Made by a program: the position numbers and the translations under genes | Assembly: GCA_009995045.1 (NCBI GenBank) | Contig: JAACQG010000012.1 | Coordinates: 323-64,322 of the forward strand | Source: Alphaproteobacteria bacterium | Lineage (GTDB): Bacteria; Pseudomonadota; Alphaproteobacteria; Micavibrionales; Micavibrionaceae | DNA length: 64,000 nt | Reading direction: 5' to 3' | Notes under the pieces: generated by a model | Told to the model about the DNA's origin: nothing | The model's database searches: none | What the model saw: only the letters and a program-made list of their open reading frames with translations | In this document: positions 9,213 to 17,005 of the stretch, piece by piece | Position numbering within the stretch: position 1 is the first letter of the stretch | How the letters are laid out: each line of letters starts with the position of its first letter

Positions 9213-10007
9213 ATGAACGTGAAAAAAGCACTCAAAGTATTGGTAGGTTTTGTTTTGGGTGCATTCGCTGTTCTCTTCGTGATGGCGTATATTCTTCTGT
9301 TTGCTGTAACTGGAACAGAACCGATCTCACAGATGGCGCGGGGATTTCAAAACAGATGTGAATCTGATTTGTCGAAAGAAACGACCCTTGTTAATTTTGT
9401 AGAGCGCGATTTGTATTTGCCGAGTAAGCATCTTCACGCTTGTTACCCGCTAGATATGAGCACTTCATTTGATTATGACCCAGCATCAGTATCGCTTGTA
9501 GGTTTGTTACCAGATTTCAGCATTCCTAATTTTGAACCTGAAATTTACTTAGAAAAAGAAGATGAAATCAGAATTCATTTCACAGGTTCGCGACCAGACA
9601 TTAATGAAGTTGATCCGATGATTAAACTCGGTTTCTCTGATCTTGAGAAGAGCTTTAACTATATGACAAATGTTAAGCTGAATCGTGATGGACAAAAAAT
9701 TGCAAAATATGACGAAGGACAAAAGACAGATTATGGTCTAACTTTTTACAAGACGAATGCAACAGGAACATTTGCAAAAGACTTGTATGTTCATAGAAAT
9801 GATGCTGGGAAAATAGACTTTATGATCGAGTGTTATAACAAAGATAAAAAACCAGCGCCGCGTGTTTTCTACTGCTCATCTGTATCGGAAAGTCTATATG
9901 ACAACGTATCGTTCAAATATGGTTTCACGCTTAAGCACATTGCTGATGCTGAAAGGATTGATCGGATGGTAAAAGACATTGTTCAGGATACGGTCGAGGC
10001 GAAATAA
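9213..10007 (+). CDS. Membrane-anchored hypothetical protein (accessory)
   Basis: 264 aa from the ATG at 9213, 7 nt after the guaA stop and preceded by GGGAG in the guaA tail. The frame is open further upstream, but that part overlaps guaA. There is one N-terminal membrane helix (about residues 8-32); the rest is a predicted periplasmic domain of about 230 aa. Four cysteines stand out, including a C-terminal pair around FMIECYNKDKK...RVFYCSS. I do not recognise the family. Codon use and AT content differ visibly from guaA, and the gene lies between the two 17-bp repeats, which suggests horizontal acquisition. Confidence 0.7.
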   Translation: MNVKKALKVLVGFVLGAFAVLFVMAYILLFAVTGTEPISQMARGFQNRCESDLSKETTLVNFVERDLYLPSKHLHACYPLDMSTSFDYDPASVSLVGLLPDFSIPNFEPEIYLEKEDEIRIHFTGSRPDINEVDPMIKLGFSDLEKSFNYMTNVKLNRDGQKIAKYDEGQKTDYGLTFYKTNATGTFAKDLYVHRNDAGKIDFMIECYNKDKKPAPRVFYCSSVSESLYDNVSFKYGFTLKHIADAERIDRMVKDIVQDTVEAK

Positions 10008-10079
10008 TTCAACATCGGACTGTGAATATACTACAAACGGATTTTTTATGATTAAAAATCAAATGCTTAATATAATACT

Positions 10080-10096
10080 CACGATTGAGTGGGAGT
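10080..10096 (+). repeat. 17-bp direct repeat, copy 2 of the guaA 3' end
   Basis: An exact second copy of CACGATTGAGTGGGAGT, 893 bp after the first. It supplies the GTGGGAG ribosome binding site of the DUF6338-like gene that starts at 10100. No integrase gene remains between the copies. Confidence 0.75.
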
Positions 10097-10099
10097 GAT

Positions 10100-10684
10100 A
10101 TGCCTGAATTAGACATTGAAAAATTACTATATTTTTCTGCTTTTATTTTACCGGGGGCGATATCACTGTTGGTACACAAACTCATTGAAAGTTCTAAAGA
10201 GGATAACTTAAAAGAAAAAATTATTGAGGCGATAGTATACAGCATGGCAAATATAACTATTGTTATCTTGCCATTAAAATATGCTTTCGAATCTTTTCAA
10301 AGTAACGAATTTTTACTTGCTTATGGGGTGATAGTTTTTTGCTTTTTTATTACTCCTGCAATTTGGCCATTTGTTTTAATCAAAACACTCAAAGAAATGG
10401 AAAAAAATAAGCTGATAAAACCTAGAATGAAAACTGCGTGGGATCACTATTTTACTAATTTGAGAGAAGGTTCTTATGTTATTGTTCATATGAACGATGG
10501 AACTCATATAGGAGGAATGTTTGGAGAAAAATCTTACGCTAGTGGTTTCCCTAATACAGGCGAAATATATATTGAAGAGTTATGGGACGTAAATAAAGAT
10601 GGAAAATTTACTGGCACGTCCTTAAAAGGGCAGGGTATTATAATAAAAGCAGATCAATATAAGTATATTAGAGTTTCTTCATAG
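10100..10684 (+). CDS. DUF6338-like membrane protein
   Basis: 194 aa starting at the ATG at 10100, with a ribosome binding site inside the second 17-bp repeat. The N-terminal half carries three predicted membrane helices (about residues 10-28, 45-65 and 75-98). The C-terminal cytosolic domain has AWDHYFTNLREGSYVIVHM, DGTHIGGMFGEKSYAS, GEIYIEELW and a DKDGKF-like turn. That pattern matches my memory of the DUF6338 family, which has no known function. It is strongly AT-rich compared with guaA and is followed 17 nt later by a tiny proline-rich gene, a pairing that I recall as recurrent. Gene call firm; family assignment moderate. Confidence 0.7.
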   Translation: MPELDIEKLLYFSAFILPGAISLLVHKLIESSKEDNLKEKIIEAIVYSMANITIVILPLKYAFESFQSNEFLLAYGVIVFCFFITPAIWPFVLIKTLKEMEKNKLIKPRMKTAWDHYFTNLREGSYVIVHMNDGTHIGGMFGEKSYASGFPNTGEIYIEELWDVNKDGKFTGTSLKGQGIIIKADQYKYIRVSS

Positions 10685-10701
10685 ATAAAGGAAAGTTAAA
10701 G

Positions 10702-10863
10702 ATGTCTGAAAAAGATAATAATAAAAAAACTGAAATCAAAAATGACAACGCTGGCAGAACAGTACAATTGAGGGAACAGCGGGGGTATACGGCCCCAGCG
10801 CCCGCACCTTCTAAGCCGCCTTCAAGCATGATGTCGAACCAGTCAGACGGGAAAAAGAAATAG
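10702..10863 (+). CDS. Small proline-rich partner of the DUF6338-like protein
   Basis: 53 aa, ATG at 10702, preceded by AAAGGAAAG. The N-terminal half is Lys/Asn-rich and polar. The second half contains REQRGYTAPAPAPSKPPSS and ends in GKKK. The QRGY-(T/Q)-x-Pro-rich arrangement is what I recall in small proteins encoded next to DUF6338 genes. No membrane segment or signal peptide. It probably forms a two-gene operon with the preceding gene; function unknown. Confidence 0.6.
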   Translation: MSEKDNNKKTEIKNDNAGRTVQLREQRGYTAPAPAPSKPPSSMMSNQSDGKKK

Positions 10864-10912
10864 AAAATCTGGTTTTTTAATCTTCTTGCCCGCCGGGCGC
10901 TTCTTGTCTAAA

Positions 10913-11140
10913 TCAAACCTCAACCCACTCCCCGTCATCATTCTTCTCGTACTTATTCTTCACCGCCGCCCATGCCACGCGGTGGGAGATTTCTTCGCGG
11001 CTGATATCGCCGTCTCGATCATCGGGGTCTTTATATTCGTCCCACGCGCTGTTATACGCTTCTTTATAAATATCCTGCGCATGTTCGGGCAAATGGTCAC
11101 GCACAGAATTGGGTAAATTTTTACGGGCGGAATAGGGCAT
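10913..11140 (-). CDS. ChaB family protein
   Basis: 75 aa from the ATG at 11140, which has GGAG 6 nt upstream; the upstream frame extension is rejected. The sequence begins MPYSARKNLPNSVRDHLPEH, then an acidic DDRDGDISREE stretch and a C-terminal AWAAVKNKYEK. This is the ChaB pattern: ~70-80 aa, NLP..VR..LP..AQ..Y..A.N.A, then A...AW.AVK..Y. ChaB was named from the cation-transport locus chaABC, but its activity is unclear. No chaA or chaC is nearby. Confidence 0.85.
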   Translation of the reverse strand: MPYSARKNLPNSVRDHLPEHAQDIYKEAYNSAWDEYKDPDDRDGDISREEISHRVAWAAVKNKYEKNDDGEWVEV

Positions 11141-11272
11141 AATGATCTCCTTTTTTATGCAACACAGCAAACGCGTAAATAACAAAGAGCGTTCCCAAAA
11201 AAACGACCTGCAAAATTCAATGGACTTATTCTGCCAAACGCATTAACAAAATCGCATCACACTAAAATAAAT

Positions 11273-11301
11273 TTGACATAATAATTAAGCGCACCTATAA
11301 C
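11273..11301 (+). promoter_or_regulatory. Consensus promoter giving a leaderless transcript
   Basis: TTGACA (11273-11278), 17-bp spacer, TATAAC (11296-11301). The -10 ends exactly 7 nt before the ATG at 11309, so transcription should start at or next to the start codon. Confidence 0.7.
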
Positions 11302-11308
11302 ACTGCCC

Positions 11309-11779
11309 ATGACAATAAAATCATCCATCCGTAATATTGCCTTAGCCACAATCTTCGCTGCCACCGCATCTGTCGCCGCGGCGCAGGATACGCATAGCGA
11401 TATCGGCCTTGACACGAGCGCGCCCGACCGATTTCCGGAATTTGTATGCTGGCGACAGGATCTGCAATTCGGCCCACTCGCGCTGTTCACTGCCAGCATT
11501 CACCCAAAAGGCTTGGATTTAAATGGACACGTAACACCCGATGGTTTCATCGCTTATGAGCAATCCCACATTATATCTCAAGTTGAATTTGGCGTTCCCG
11601 CTCTCAGCAAAAGCTCGCTAGCATATGCGCTGGGTGAAGCGGATGAAGTAACCTTTGATCAAGCCCTAGCAGCTTTATCCGAATTCGACCAAAAAGCAAT
11701 TCGTGAAATTATAAAAGCGGATCAAAACCGCGATAAAACCTGTGCCGCAACTGCTCCAAGCAGAATGCTTATCAGCTAA
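11309..11779 (+). CDS. Periplasmic hypothetical protein
   Basis: 156 aa with a Sec signal peptide (about residues 1-25, cleavage after SVAAA). The mature protein has a Cys at FVCWRQD and another near the C-terminus (CAAT), a possible disulfide. I do not recognise the family. There is no Shine-Dalgarno; the start follows a consensus -10 by 7 nt, so a leaderless mRNA is likely. It is convergent with the 75-aa gene downstream, 3 bp apart. Confidence 0.7.
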   Translation: MTIKSSIRNIALATIFAATASVAAAQDTHSDIGLDTSAPDRFPEFVCWRQDLQFGPLALFTASIHPKGLDLNGHVTPDGFIAYEQSHIISQVEFGVPALSKSSLAYALGEADEVTFDQALAALSEFDQKAIREIIKADQNRDKTCAATAPSRMLIS

Positions 11780-11782
11780 ACC

Positions 11783-12010
11783 CTATGCCTCAAACACAAC
11801 CTTCACACCGCGCTTTTTGAAATAGCTTTGCATCATCTTGCGTCCCGCACGATTATTCTGGCTCAGGCGTTCAGGGACGAAAACCGCTTCCTTTTCTCCC
11901 GCCTCGTTCATTGCTGTTTTCAAATCCGCAATCGCCGCGTCAATATCTTCGTTATCCGCATTTAATGATGCGTAAACCGCTTCCTTCGCGTCTTCAAGAG
12001 TTTTAGCCAT
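11783..12010 (-). CDS. Small hypothetical protein
   Basis: A 75-aa soluble, mostly helical protein, acidic in the N-terminal half (AKTLEDAKEAVYASLNADNE) and basic toward the C-terminus (RAGRKMMQSYFKKRG). No recognised motif or signal. An AAAGGATTATTTTAC leader precedes the ATG, giving a reasonable ribosome binding site. It is divergent from the tiny cysteine-motif ORF at 12060. Confidence 0.6.
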   Translation of the reverse strand: MAKTLEDAKEAVYASLNADNEDIDAAIADLKTAMNEAGEKEAVFVPERLSQNNRAGRKMMQSYFKKRGVKVVFEA

Positions 12011-12059
12011 GTAAAATAATCCTTTATTTTTAAATCAATTCGATGCTACAAACCCAATC

Positions 12060-12194
12060 ATGAACACGCAAGATGAAAAACAACAAACGCCCAAAACCAC
12101 ACCCGTGACGGCTGCGAATATCGCACCGAAAGGTCACGGCGGCGGATGCCCGTGTTGCACCCCCGAAGATGATGATCTCGACGACGAAGAGTAG
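12060..12194 (+). CDS. Tiny CPCC-containing ORF
   Basis: 44 aa: a polar Gln/Thr/Pro-rich N-terminus, then GHGGGCPCCTPEDDDLDDEE at the C-terminus. Three cysteines in CPCC next to a His-Gly-Gly-Gly run and an acidic tail could bind metal. No Shine-Dalgarno is seen, but TACAAA ends 7 nt before the ATG, the same spacing seen at other leaderless starts here. The gene call is tentative because it is short. Confidence 0.4.
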   Translation: MNTQDEKQQTPKTTPVTAANIAPKGHGGGCPCCTPEDDDLDDEE

Positions 12195-12253
12195 TTTTGC
12201 CTTATCGCGGGCGTGACACGCGAATAAAAAAATCGCTAAAGGCTATAGACTCT

Positions 12254-12281
12254 TTGCTTTTCAGAGACATATATGTATAAA
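12254..12281 (+). promoter_or_regulatory. pdxS promoter with nearby ACATAT palindromes
   Basis: TTGCTT (12254-12259), 16-bp spacer, TATAAA (12276-12281). ACATATATGT (12268-12277) overlaps the -10 and a related ACATATGT lies about 20 bp downstream. They may be an operator pair, but that is inference. Confidence 0.45.
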
Positions 12282-12325
12282 TACCGCACCTGATAAGACA
12301 TATGTAAGAATAAGGAACGAAAGAA

Positions 12326-13210
12326 ATGGGCGAAAATGTAATCAACATTAAAACGGGTTTGGCTGAAATGTTAAAAGGCGGCGTCATCATGGACGTTGTA
12401 ACAGCCGAACAAGCAAAAGTCGCAGAAGACGCAGGCGCAGTGGCTGTTATGGCATTGGAACGCGTTCCATCCGATATCCGTAAAGCTGGCGGTGTTGCCC
12501 GCATGTCGCCCCCTGAATTGATCGAAGAGATCATGGCCGCATCATCCATCCCCGTGATGGCAAAATGCCGCATCGGTCACTTCGCCGAAGCACAAATCCT
12601 GCAGCATATCGGCGTTGATTACATCGACGAGAGCGAAGTGCTCACCCCTGCAGATGAAGAATATCACATCAACAAACACGACTTTAAAGTCCCATTCGTT
12701 TGTGGCGCTAAAAACCTTGGTGAGGCTCTACGCCGCATCGGTGAAGGCGCAGCGCTTATCCGCTCCAAAGGCGAGCCGGGCACAGGCAATATCGTCGAAG
12801 CCGTTCGCCACATGCGTGACATCAACAACGACATCAAACGCGTCATCAGCGCAGATGATGCAGAACTCATGACAATGGCGCGCGACATGGGCGCACCATT
12901 CGAGCTATTGAGAATTGTAAAAAGAGAAGGCCGCCTTCCTGTGCCGCTCTTTTCTGCTGGCGGTATTGCAACCCCTGCGGACGCAGCCCTTTGCATGCAG
13001 CTCGGCGCGGATACAGTATTCGTGGGCTCTGGTATCTTCAAATCCGATAACCCCGAGAAATTCGCAAAAGCCATCGTTAAAGCAACGGCGCATTTCGATG
13101 ACCCAGCAATTGTCCTCGAAGCATCAAAAGAGCTTGGCGGCGTAGCGATGCGCGGTACAGAAATCAGCGAATTAGACGAGCCAATGAAAATGGCCAATCG
13201 CGGCTGGTAA
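12326..13210 (+). CDS. pdxS: Pyridoxal 5'-phosphate synthase, synthase subunit
   Basis: 294 aa, the standard PdxS length. It condenses ribose-5-phosphate (or ribulose-5-phosphate), glyceraldehyde-3-phosphate and PdxT-derived ammonia to PLP. The (beta/alpha)8-barrel shows [38 protein letters not shown] (conserved active-site lysine), [15 protein letters not shown] and phosphate-binding GSGIFKS near residue 232. An AAGGA ribosome binding site precedes the ATG. pdxT follows after 16 nt, so they are co-transcribed. This deoxyxylulose-independent route is unusual in Alphaproteobacteria, which mostly use PdxA/PdxJ. Confidence 0.97.
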   Translation: MGENVINIKTGLAEMLKGGVIMDVVTAEQAKVAEDAGAVAVMALERVPSDIRKAGGVARMSPPELIEEIMAASSIPVMAKCRIGHFAEAQILQHIGVDYIDESEVLTPADEEYHINKHDFKVPFVCGAKNLGEALRRIGEGAALIRSKGEPGTGNIVEAVRHMRDINNDIKRVISADDAELMTMARDMGAPFELLRIVKREGRLPVPLFSAGGIATPADAALCMQLGADTVFVGSGIFKSDNPEKFAKAIVKATAHFDDPAIVLEASKELGGVAMRGTEISELDEPMKMANRGW

Positions 13211-13226
13211 GAGGTTTTTTTAGAAA

Positions 13227-13799
13227 ATGCCTGAACCCGTAATAGGATGCCTAGCCCTCCAAGGCTGCGTAGATAGACATCGCCCGCACATCGAAGCTGC
13301 GGGCGCTTCTTTTAAAGCCGTAAAAACCGCAAAACAATTCGATGAAATCGACGCCTTCATCCTGCCCGGCGGCGAAAGCACGACGATGCTGAAATTGATC
13401 GAGAATTTCGATCTGTGGGATATCCTCAGCCAGCAATTCGCCGCCAAGCCTGTCTGGGGCATCTGCGCCGGATCCATCCTCCTCGCCGAGATCGTCGAAA
13501 ATCCTGCACAAAAATCATTCGGCGTTCTCCCCGTGACCGCCATCCGTAACGGTTATGGCCGTCAGCTAGAGAGCGAGATCATCGCCGTTGATGGCTATGA
13601 CGTCTCCTTCATCCGCGCGCCCATCCTCACCAAACCCGCAAGCCGCGTGGAAATCCTCCACACCCGCAACGGTGAGCCAACATGGATTAGAGACGGCAAA
13701 AACATGGCCTCTACCTTCCATCCCGAACTCACATTTGATTTCCCATCCCCTATGCATTCTATGTTTGTCGAGATCGTGAAGAAAACCGCAACAGCATGA
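13227..13799 (+). CDS. pdxT: Pyridoxal 5'-phosphate synthase, glutaminase subunit
   Basis: A 190-aa class I glutamine amidotransferase of the PdxT/SNO family, supplying ammonia to PdxS. Seen: IGCLALQGCVDRHRPHIEA at the N-terminus, PGGESTTM (about residue 47), nucleophile elbow WGICAGSILLA (about residue 79) and the His-x-Glu pair STFHPELTFD (about residue 168). All three triad members are present. Forms the 12+12 complex with PdxS in studied species. Confidence 0.96.
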   Translation: MPEPVIGCLALQGCVDRHRPHIEAAGASFKAVKTAKQFDEIDAFILPGGESTTMLKLIENFDLWDILSQQFAAKPVWGICAGSILLAEIVENPAQKSFGVLPVTAIRNGYGRQLESEIIAVDGYDVSFIRAPILTKPASRVEILHTRNGEPTWIRDGKNMASTFHPELTFDFPSPMHSMFVEIVKKTATA

Positions 13800-13888
13800 A
13801 GGTTTTTTCGCAAACTATAAGAGTAAAAAATCACGCAAAACAAAAAGCTGCGTAGGAGTTTTTGAAAATTGCGGGTATATTAAACGCT

Positions 13889-15529
13889 ATGTCACTGTTC
13901 ACCGATATCATCCAACGCATCAATACCGAGCCGAAAAAAGCGCCTCAGCCGTTGCCCGAAACAAAATCGGGTTTCGATGAGCCGATCTATAAGCAAGATC
14001 AGCAGCACCCATCAATCGCGTATATGTACTTGAAACGCAAATTCCGCGACCTCGGGCGTATGAACGCCATCATCGAGACATTGGGTCGTGATTTCCTAAC
14101 CGCCATGCCAAACGGTGCATATCAAAGCCGCCTCGGACAAATCTCATTCATGCATCGGCTCATGCACGAAGACCTCACTGAGGAAGAAACCCAGCGCTGG
14201 TTGGATCGCGCCCGTGACCATCAATATAAAAGCCCGGATGATTGGGATGAATGGGACACCGCGAATTTGAACGAGATGACAAACATGTATCTCATGTTCA
14301 CCAATGTTGATCCCGATCTGATCGAAGACAAAGCGCGCCTGTCATATGAAGGACGAAACCATCACCGCGCCCTTAAAGAAACCGGTGATTGGGAACAGGC
14401 AAAGGGATTCTTATCCGCGCAAATCGACCTAAACCGAAAAATCGCCGATGCACGCTGTAAAACGTTGGGCGTCGATTCCCATTACCAAATGCTCATGCAG
14501 GAATTTATGCCTGGCATGACGATCTATGACACCGAGCTATTGTTCAATTCCCACGAAGATGCGCTCAATAAAATCTATCCGCTCATTCAGGCAAAACAGG
14601 CAAGCGAGTCACCGCCGATCGAAATTGACGCCAAATACGATTCCGAAAGCCAGATGTGGCTCAACCGCTCGCTACTAGAGGTGATCGGCTTTGATTTTGA
14701 GCGCGGCGGTCTTTATGAGACAGGCCATAACCCCGTTGAGGGCGGAACTGTTGATGACACACGTCTCGTTATCAGCAACGTGGACGAAACCAACTTCCTC
14801 AATTCCATGAAAAGCGCCCTTCACGAGGGCGGCCATGGCATTTATATCCAAGGGCTTCCGCGCCAAAGCTGGCGCTATCAACCCGTCGCCATGGATCTCG
14901 GCGCGGCAGTGCATGAATCCCAAGCGCTCCTCATTGAGATGATTTTAGGGCGCACCCCTGAGTTTTTCGAATTCCTCTCCCCCCGCCTCGAAGGGCTCTT
15001 CCACGGTATGAACAATCAGGCTTTAAGCCCGGAAAATCTCTATAAACGCAAAACCCGCATCAAGCCGGGCGTTGACCGTAAAAAAGCTGATGAAGTCACC
15101 TATTTCTTCCATGTGAACTTACGCTTCAAACTCGAACGCGACCTGATTGACGGCAGCCTCAGCATCAATGACCTTCCAGAGGCATGGGTTGAAGGAATGC
15201 ATGCCTCTCTCGGCGTCCTCCCCGAAAACCACCTCGATGGCTGCCTTCAGGACGTCCATTGGTTTGTCGGTAAATTCGGCTATTTCCCTGCTTATGCACT
15301 GGGGCATATGATGGCCGCGCAATTCCACAACACCATGAAAAAAGAAATTCCCGATATGAGCGAACAAATCAGCGAAGGCGATTTCTCACAAATACAAGGC
15401 TGGCTCAATGAAAATATTTATCGCCATGGCCGCCTGATGAGCACAAAAGAGATGCTGAAAAAAGCGACAGGCAAAGAATTACGCGCCGAATATCTGGAAA
15501 AGCACCTGCGCAAGCGCTATCTGGATTAG
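13889..15529 (+). CDS. M32 family (Taq-type) metallocarboxypeptidase
   Basis: About 546 aa, cytoplasmic. Thermostable-carboxypeptidase-1 family enzymes release C-terminal residues using a metal held by HExxH. Here the motif is HEGGHGIYIQG near residue 310, with the downstream Glu in HESQALLIEM about 28 residues later. Other family segments: VDETNFLNSMKSALHEGGHG, KADEVTYFFH and the Tyr-rich C-terminal PAYALGHMMAAQF. I choose the ATG at 13889 because TATATT ends 7 nt upstream, as at other leaderless starts in this window. A TTG at 13862 would add 9 residues and has AGGAG only 3 nt before it. Confidence 0.92.
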   Translation: MSLFTDIIQRINTEPKKAPQPLPETKSGFDEPIYKQDQQHPSIAYMYLKRKFRDLGRMNAIIETLGRDFLTAMPNGAYQSRLGQISFMHRLMHEDLTEEETQRWLDRARDHQYKSPDDWDEWDTANLNEMTNMYLMFTNVDPDLIEDKARLSYEGRNHHRALKETGDWEQAKGFLSAQIDLNRKIADARCKTLGVDSHYQMLMQEFMPGMTIYDTELLFNSHEDALNKIYPLIQAKQASESPPIEIDAKYDSESQMWLNRSLLEVIGFDFERGGLYETGHNPVEGGTVDDTRLVISNVDETNFLNSMKSALHEGGHGIYIQGLPRQSWRYQPVAMDLGAAVHESQALLIEMILGRTPEFFEFLSPRLEGLFHGMNNQALSPENLYKRKTRIKPGVDRKKADEVTYFFHVNLRFKLERDLIDGSLSINDLPEAWVEGMHASLGVLPENHLDGCLQDVHWFVGKFGYFPAYALGHMMAAQFHNTMKKEIPDMSEQISEGDFSQIQGWLNENIYRHGRLMSTKEMLKKATGKELRAEYLEKHLRKRYLD

Positions 15530-15536
15530 CCTAAGA

Positions 15537-15565
15537 TTGACTTAAAACCCCAAACCCCCTAAATA
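15537..15565 (+). promoter_or_regulatory. thrC promoter, near-leaderless
   Basis: TTGACT (15537-15542), 17-bp spacer, TAAATA (15560-15565). The -10 ends 8 nt before the first ATG of thrC. Confidence 0.6.
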
Positions 15566-15573
15566 CTAAGCTT

Positions 15574-17004
15574 ATGATGAAATACATTTCGACCCGCGGT
15601 CACACAAATACAGACGGAGCCAGAAGCTTCGAAGATGTTCTCCTAACCGGCCTCGCGCCTGATGGTGGATTATACGTCCCCGAAAAATTCCCATTCTTCG
15701 ATAAGGACGAATTGGAAGATTTGCGCGGAAAATCTTATATCGAAGTCGCAAGCGCCGTCATGTGGCCATTCGTCGAAGGCTCAATTGAGCGCGAAGATTT
15801 CGATAAAATCGTCAGCGAAACTTACGCCCGCGAAGTGTTTGACCATGAAAGCGTGACACCGCTCGTCCAACTTGATTCAAAACTTTGGCTCATGGAATTG
15901 CACCGCGGCCCGACAATCGCGTTCAAAGATGTCGCCCTGCAAATGCTTGGTCGTCTTTTTGATCACGTCCTGAAAAAACGCGGTGAGCGTGTGACAATTG
16001 TTGGCGCAACATCGGGTGATACGGGATCTGCCGCCATCGAAGGATGCAAATCATGCGACAATGTCGATGTCTTCATCCTCCACCCAAAAGGCCGCGTCAG
16101 CGACGTCCAGCGCAAGCAAATGACAACCATCAACGCTGCCAATGTCTATAACCTCGCAGTTGAAGGCACATTCGATGATTGTCAAAACGCGGTTAAAGAT
16201 ATGTTCAATGACCCGACATTCCGCGCCGATATGTCGCTCTCTGCGATTAACTCAATCAACTGGGCGCGCATCATGGCGCAAATCGTATATTATTTTACCA
16301 CCGCCCTCGCGCTCGGCGCACCAGAACGTAAAGTATCATTCAGCGTGCCAACGGGAAATTTCGGCAATGTTTTCGCCGCCCATTGCGCCCGCAAAATGGG
16401 ATTGCCAATTGATCGCCTTTTGATCTCAACCAATAAAAACGACATCCTCACACGATTTTTCGAAACCGGTGACATGAAAATGGATGGCGTGGATGCAACA
16501 TTATCCCCCTCCATGGATATCCAAATCTCCAGCAATTTCGAACGCTATCTGTTCGAGCTTTTTGACCGTGACGCGGCAACCTTAACCGCAGCAATGGAAG
16601 AATTTAAAACCACGGGCAGCATGTCTGTCGGTGATAACCTTCTCGAAATTGCAAAAGGCGACTTTTCCGCACATCGCTGCGACGATGAAGGCACGTTGAA
16701 CATCATCCGTGAAGTGTATCATGACACGGGTGAAATCCTCGACCCACACACCGCCGTTGGCGTATCCGCCGCAAAAGATTATCAAGACGAAATCGAAGGC
16801 CCTATCGTCGCATTGGCCTGCGCCCATGCTGCAAAATTCCCCGACGCGGTAGAAAAAGCCATCGGCATCCGTCCACCACTTCCCGCGAAAATGAGTGATC
16901 TGTTTGATCGCGAAGAGTTTGTGACCGAGCTTCCGAATGATCTTGCCACAATCCAATCCTTCGTTAGAAAAAACGCACGCTCCACAAAGAAAGACGCGGC
17001 ATAA
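15574..17004 (+). CDS. thrC: Threonine synthase
   Basis: 476 aa, the long ThrC type found in proteobacteria. A PLP enzyme that converts O-phosphohomoserine to threonine. The start MMKYISTRGHTNTDGARSFE and ALAPDGGLYVPE-like segment are family hallmarks. The PLP lysine is in GPTIAFKDVALQMLG (about residue 112), followed by GATSGDTGSAAIEG and the phosphate-binding PTGNFGNVFAA. The M16 peptidase gene begins 2 nt after the stop, an arrangement common in Alphaproteobacteria. The start codon sits just downstream of a good promoter, with no Shine-Dalgarno. Confidence 0.96.
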   Translation: MMKYISTRGHTNTDGARSFEDVLLTGLAPDGGLYVPEKFPFFDKDELEDLRGKSYIEVASAVMWPFVEGSIEREDFDKIVSETYAREVFDHESVTPLVQLDSKLWLMELHRGPTIAFKDVALQMLGRLFDHVLKKRGERVTIVGATSGDTGSAAIEGCKSCDNVDVFILHPKGRVSDVQRKQMTTINAANVYNLAVEGTFDDCQNAVKDMFNDPTFRADMSLSAINSINWARIMAQIVYYFTTALALGAPERKVSFSVPTGNFGNVFAAHCARKMGLPIDRLLISTNKNDILTRFFETGDMKMDGVDATLSPSMDIQISSNFERYLFELFDRDAATLTAAMEEFKTTGSMSVGDNLLEIAKGDFSAHRCDDEGTLNIIREVYHDTGEILDPHTAVGVSAAKDYQDEIEGPIVALACAHAAKFPDAVEKAIGIRPPLPAKMSDLFDREEFVTELPNDLATIQSFVRKNARSTKKDAA

Positions 17005-17005
17005 A

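Noticed and set aside
13862-13888. TTG start for the M32 peptidase
   Set aside because: AGGAG is only 3 nt before it; the ATG at 13889 fits the -10-N7-ATG pattern. Not fully excluded.
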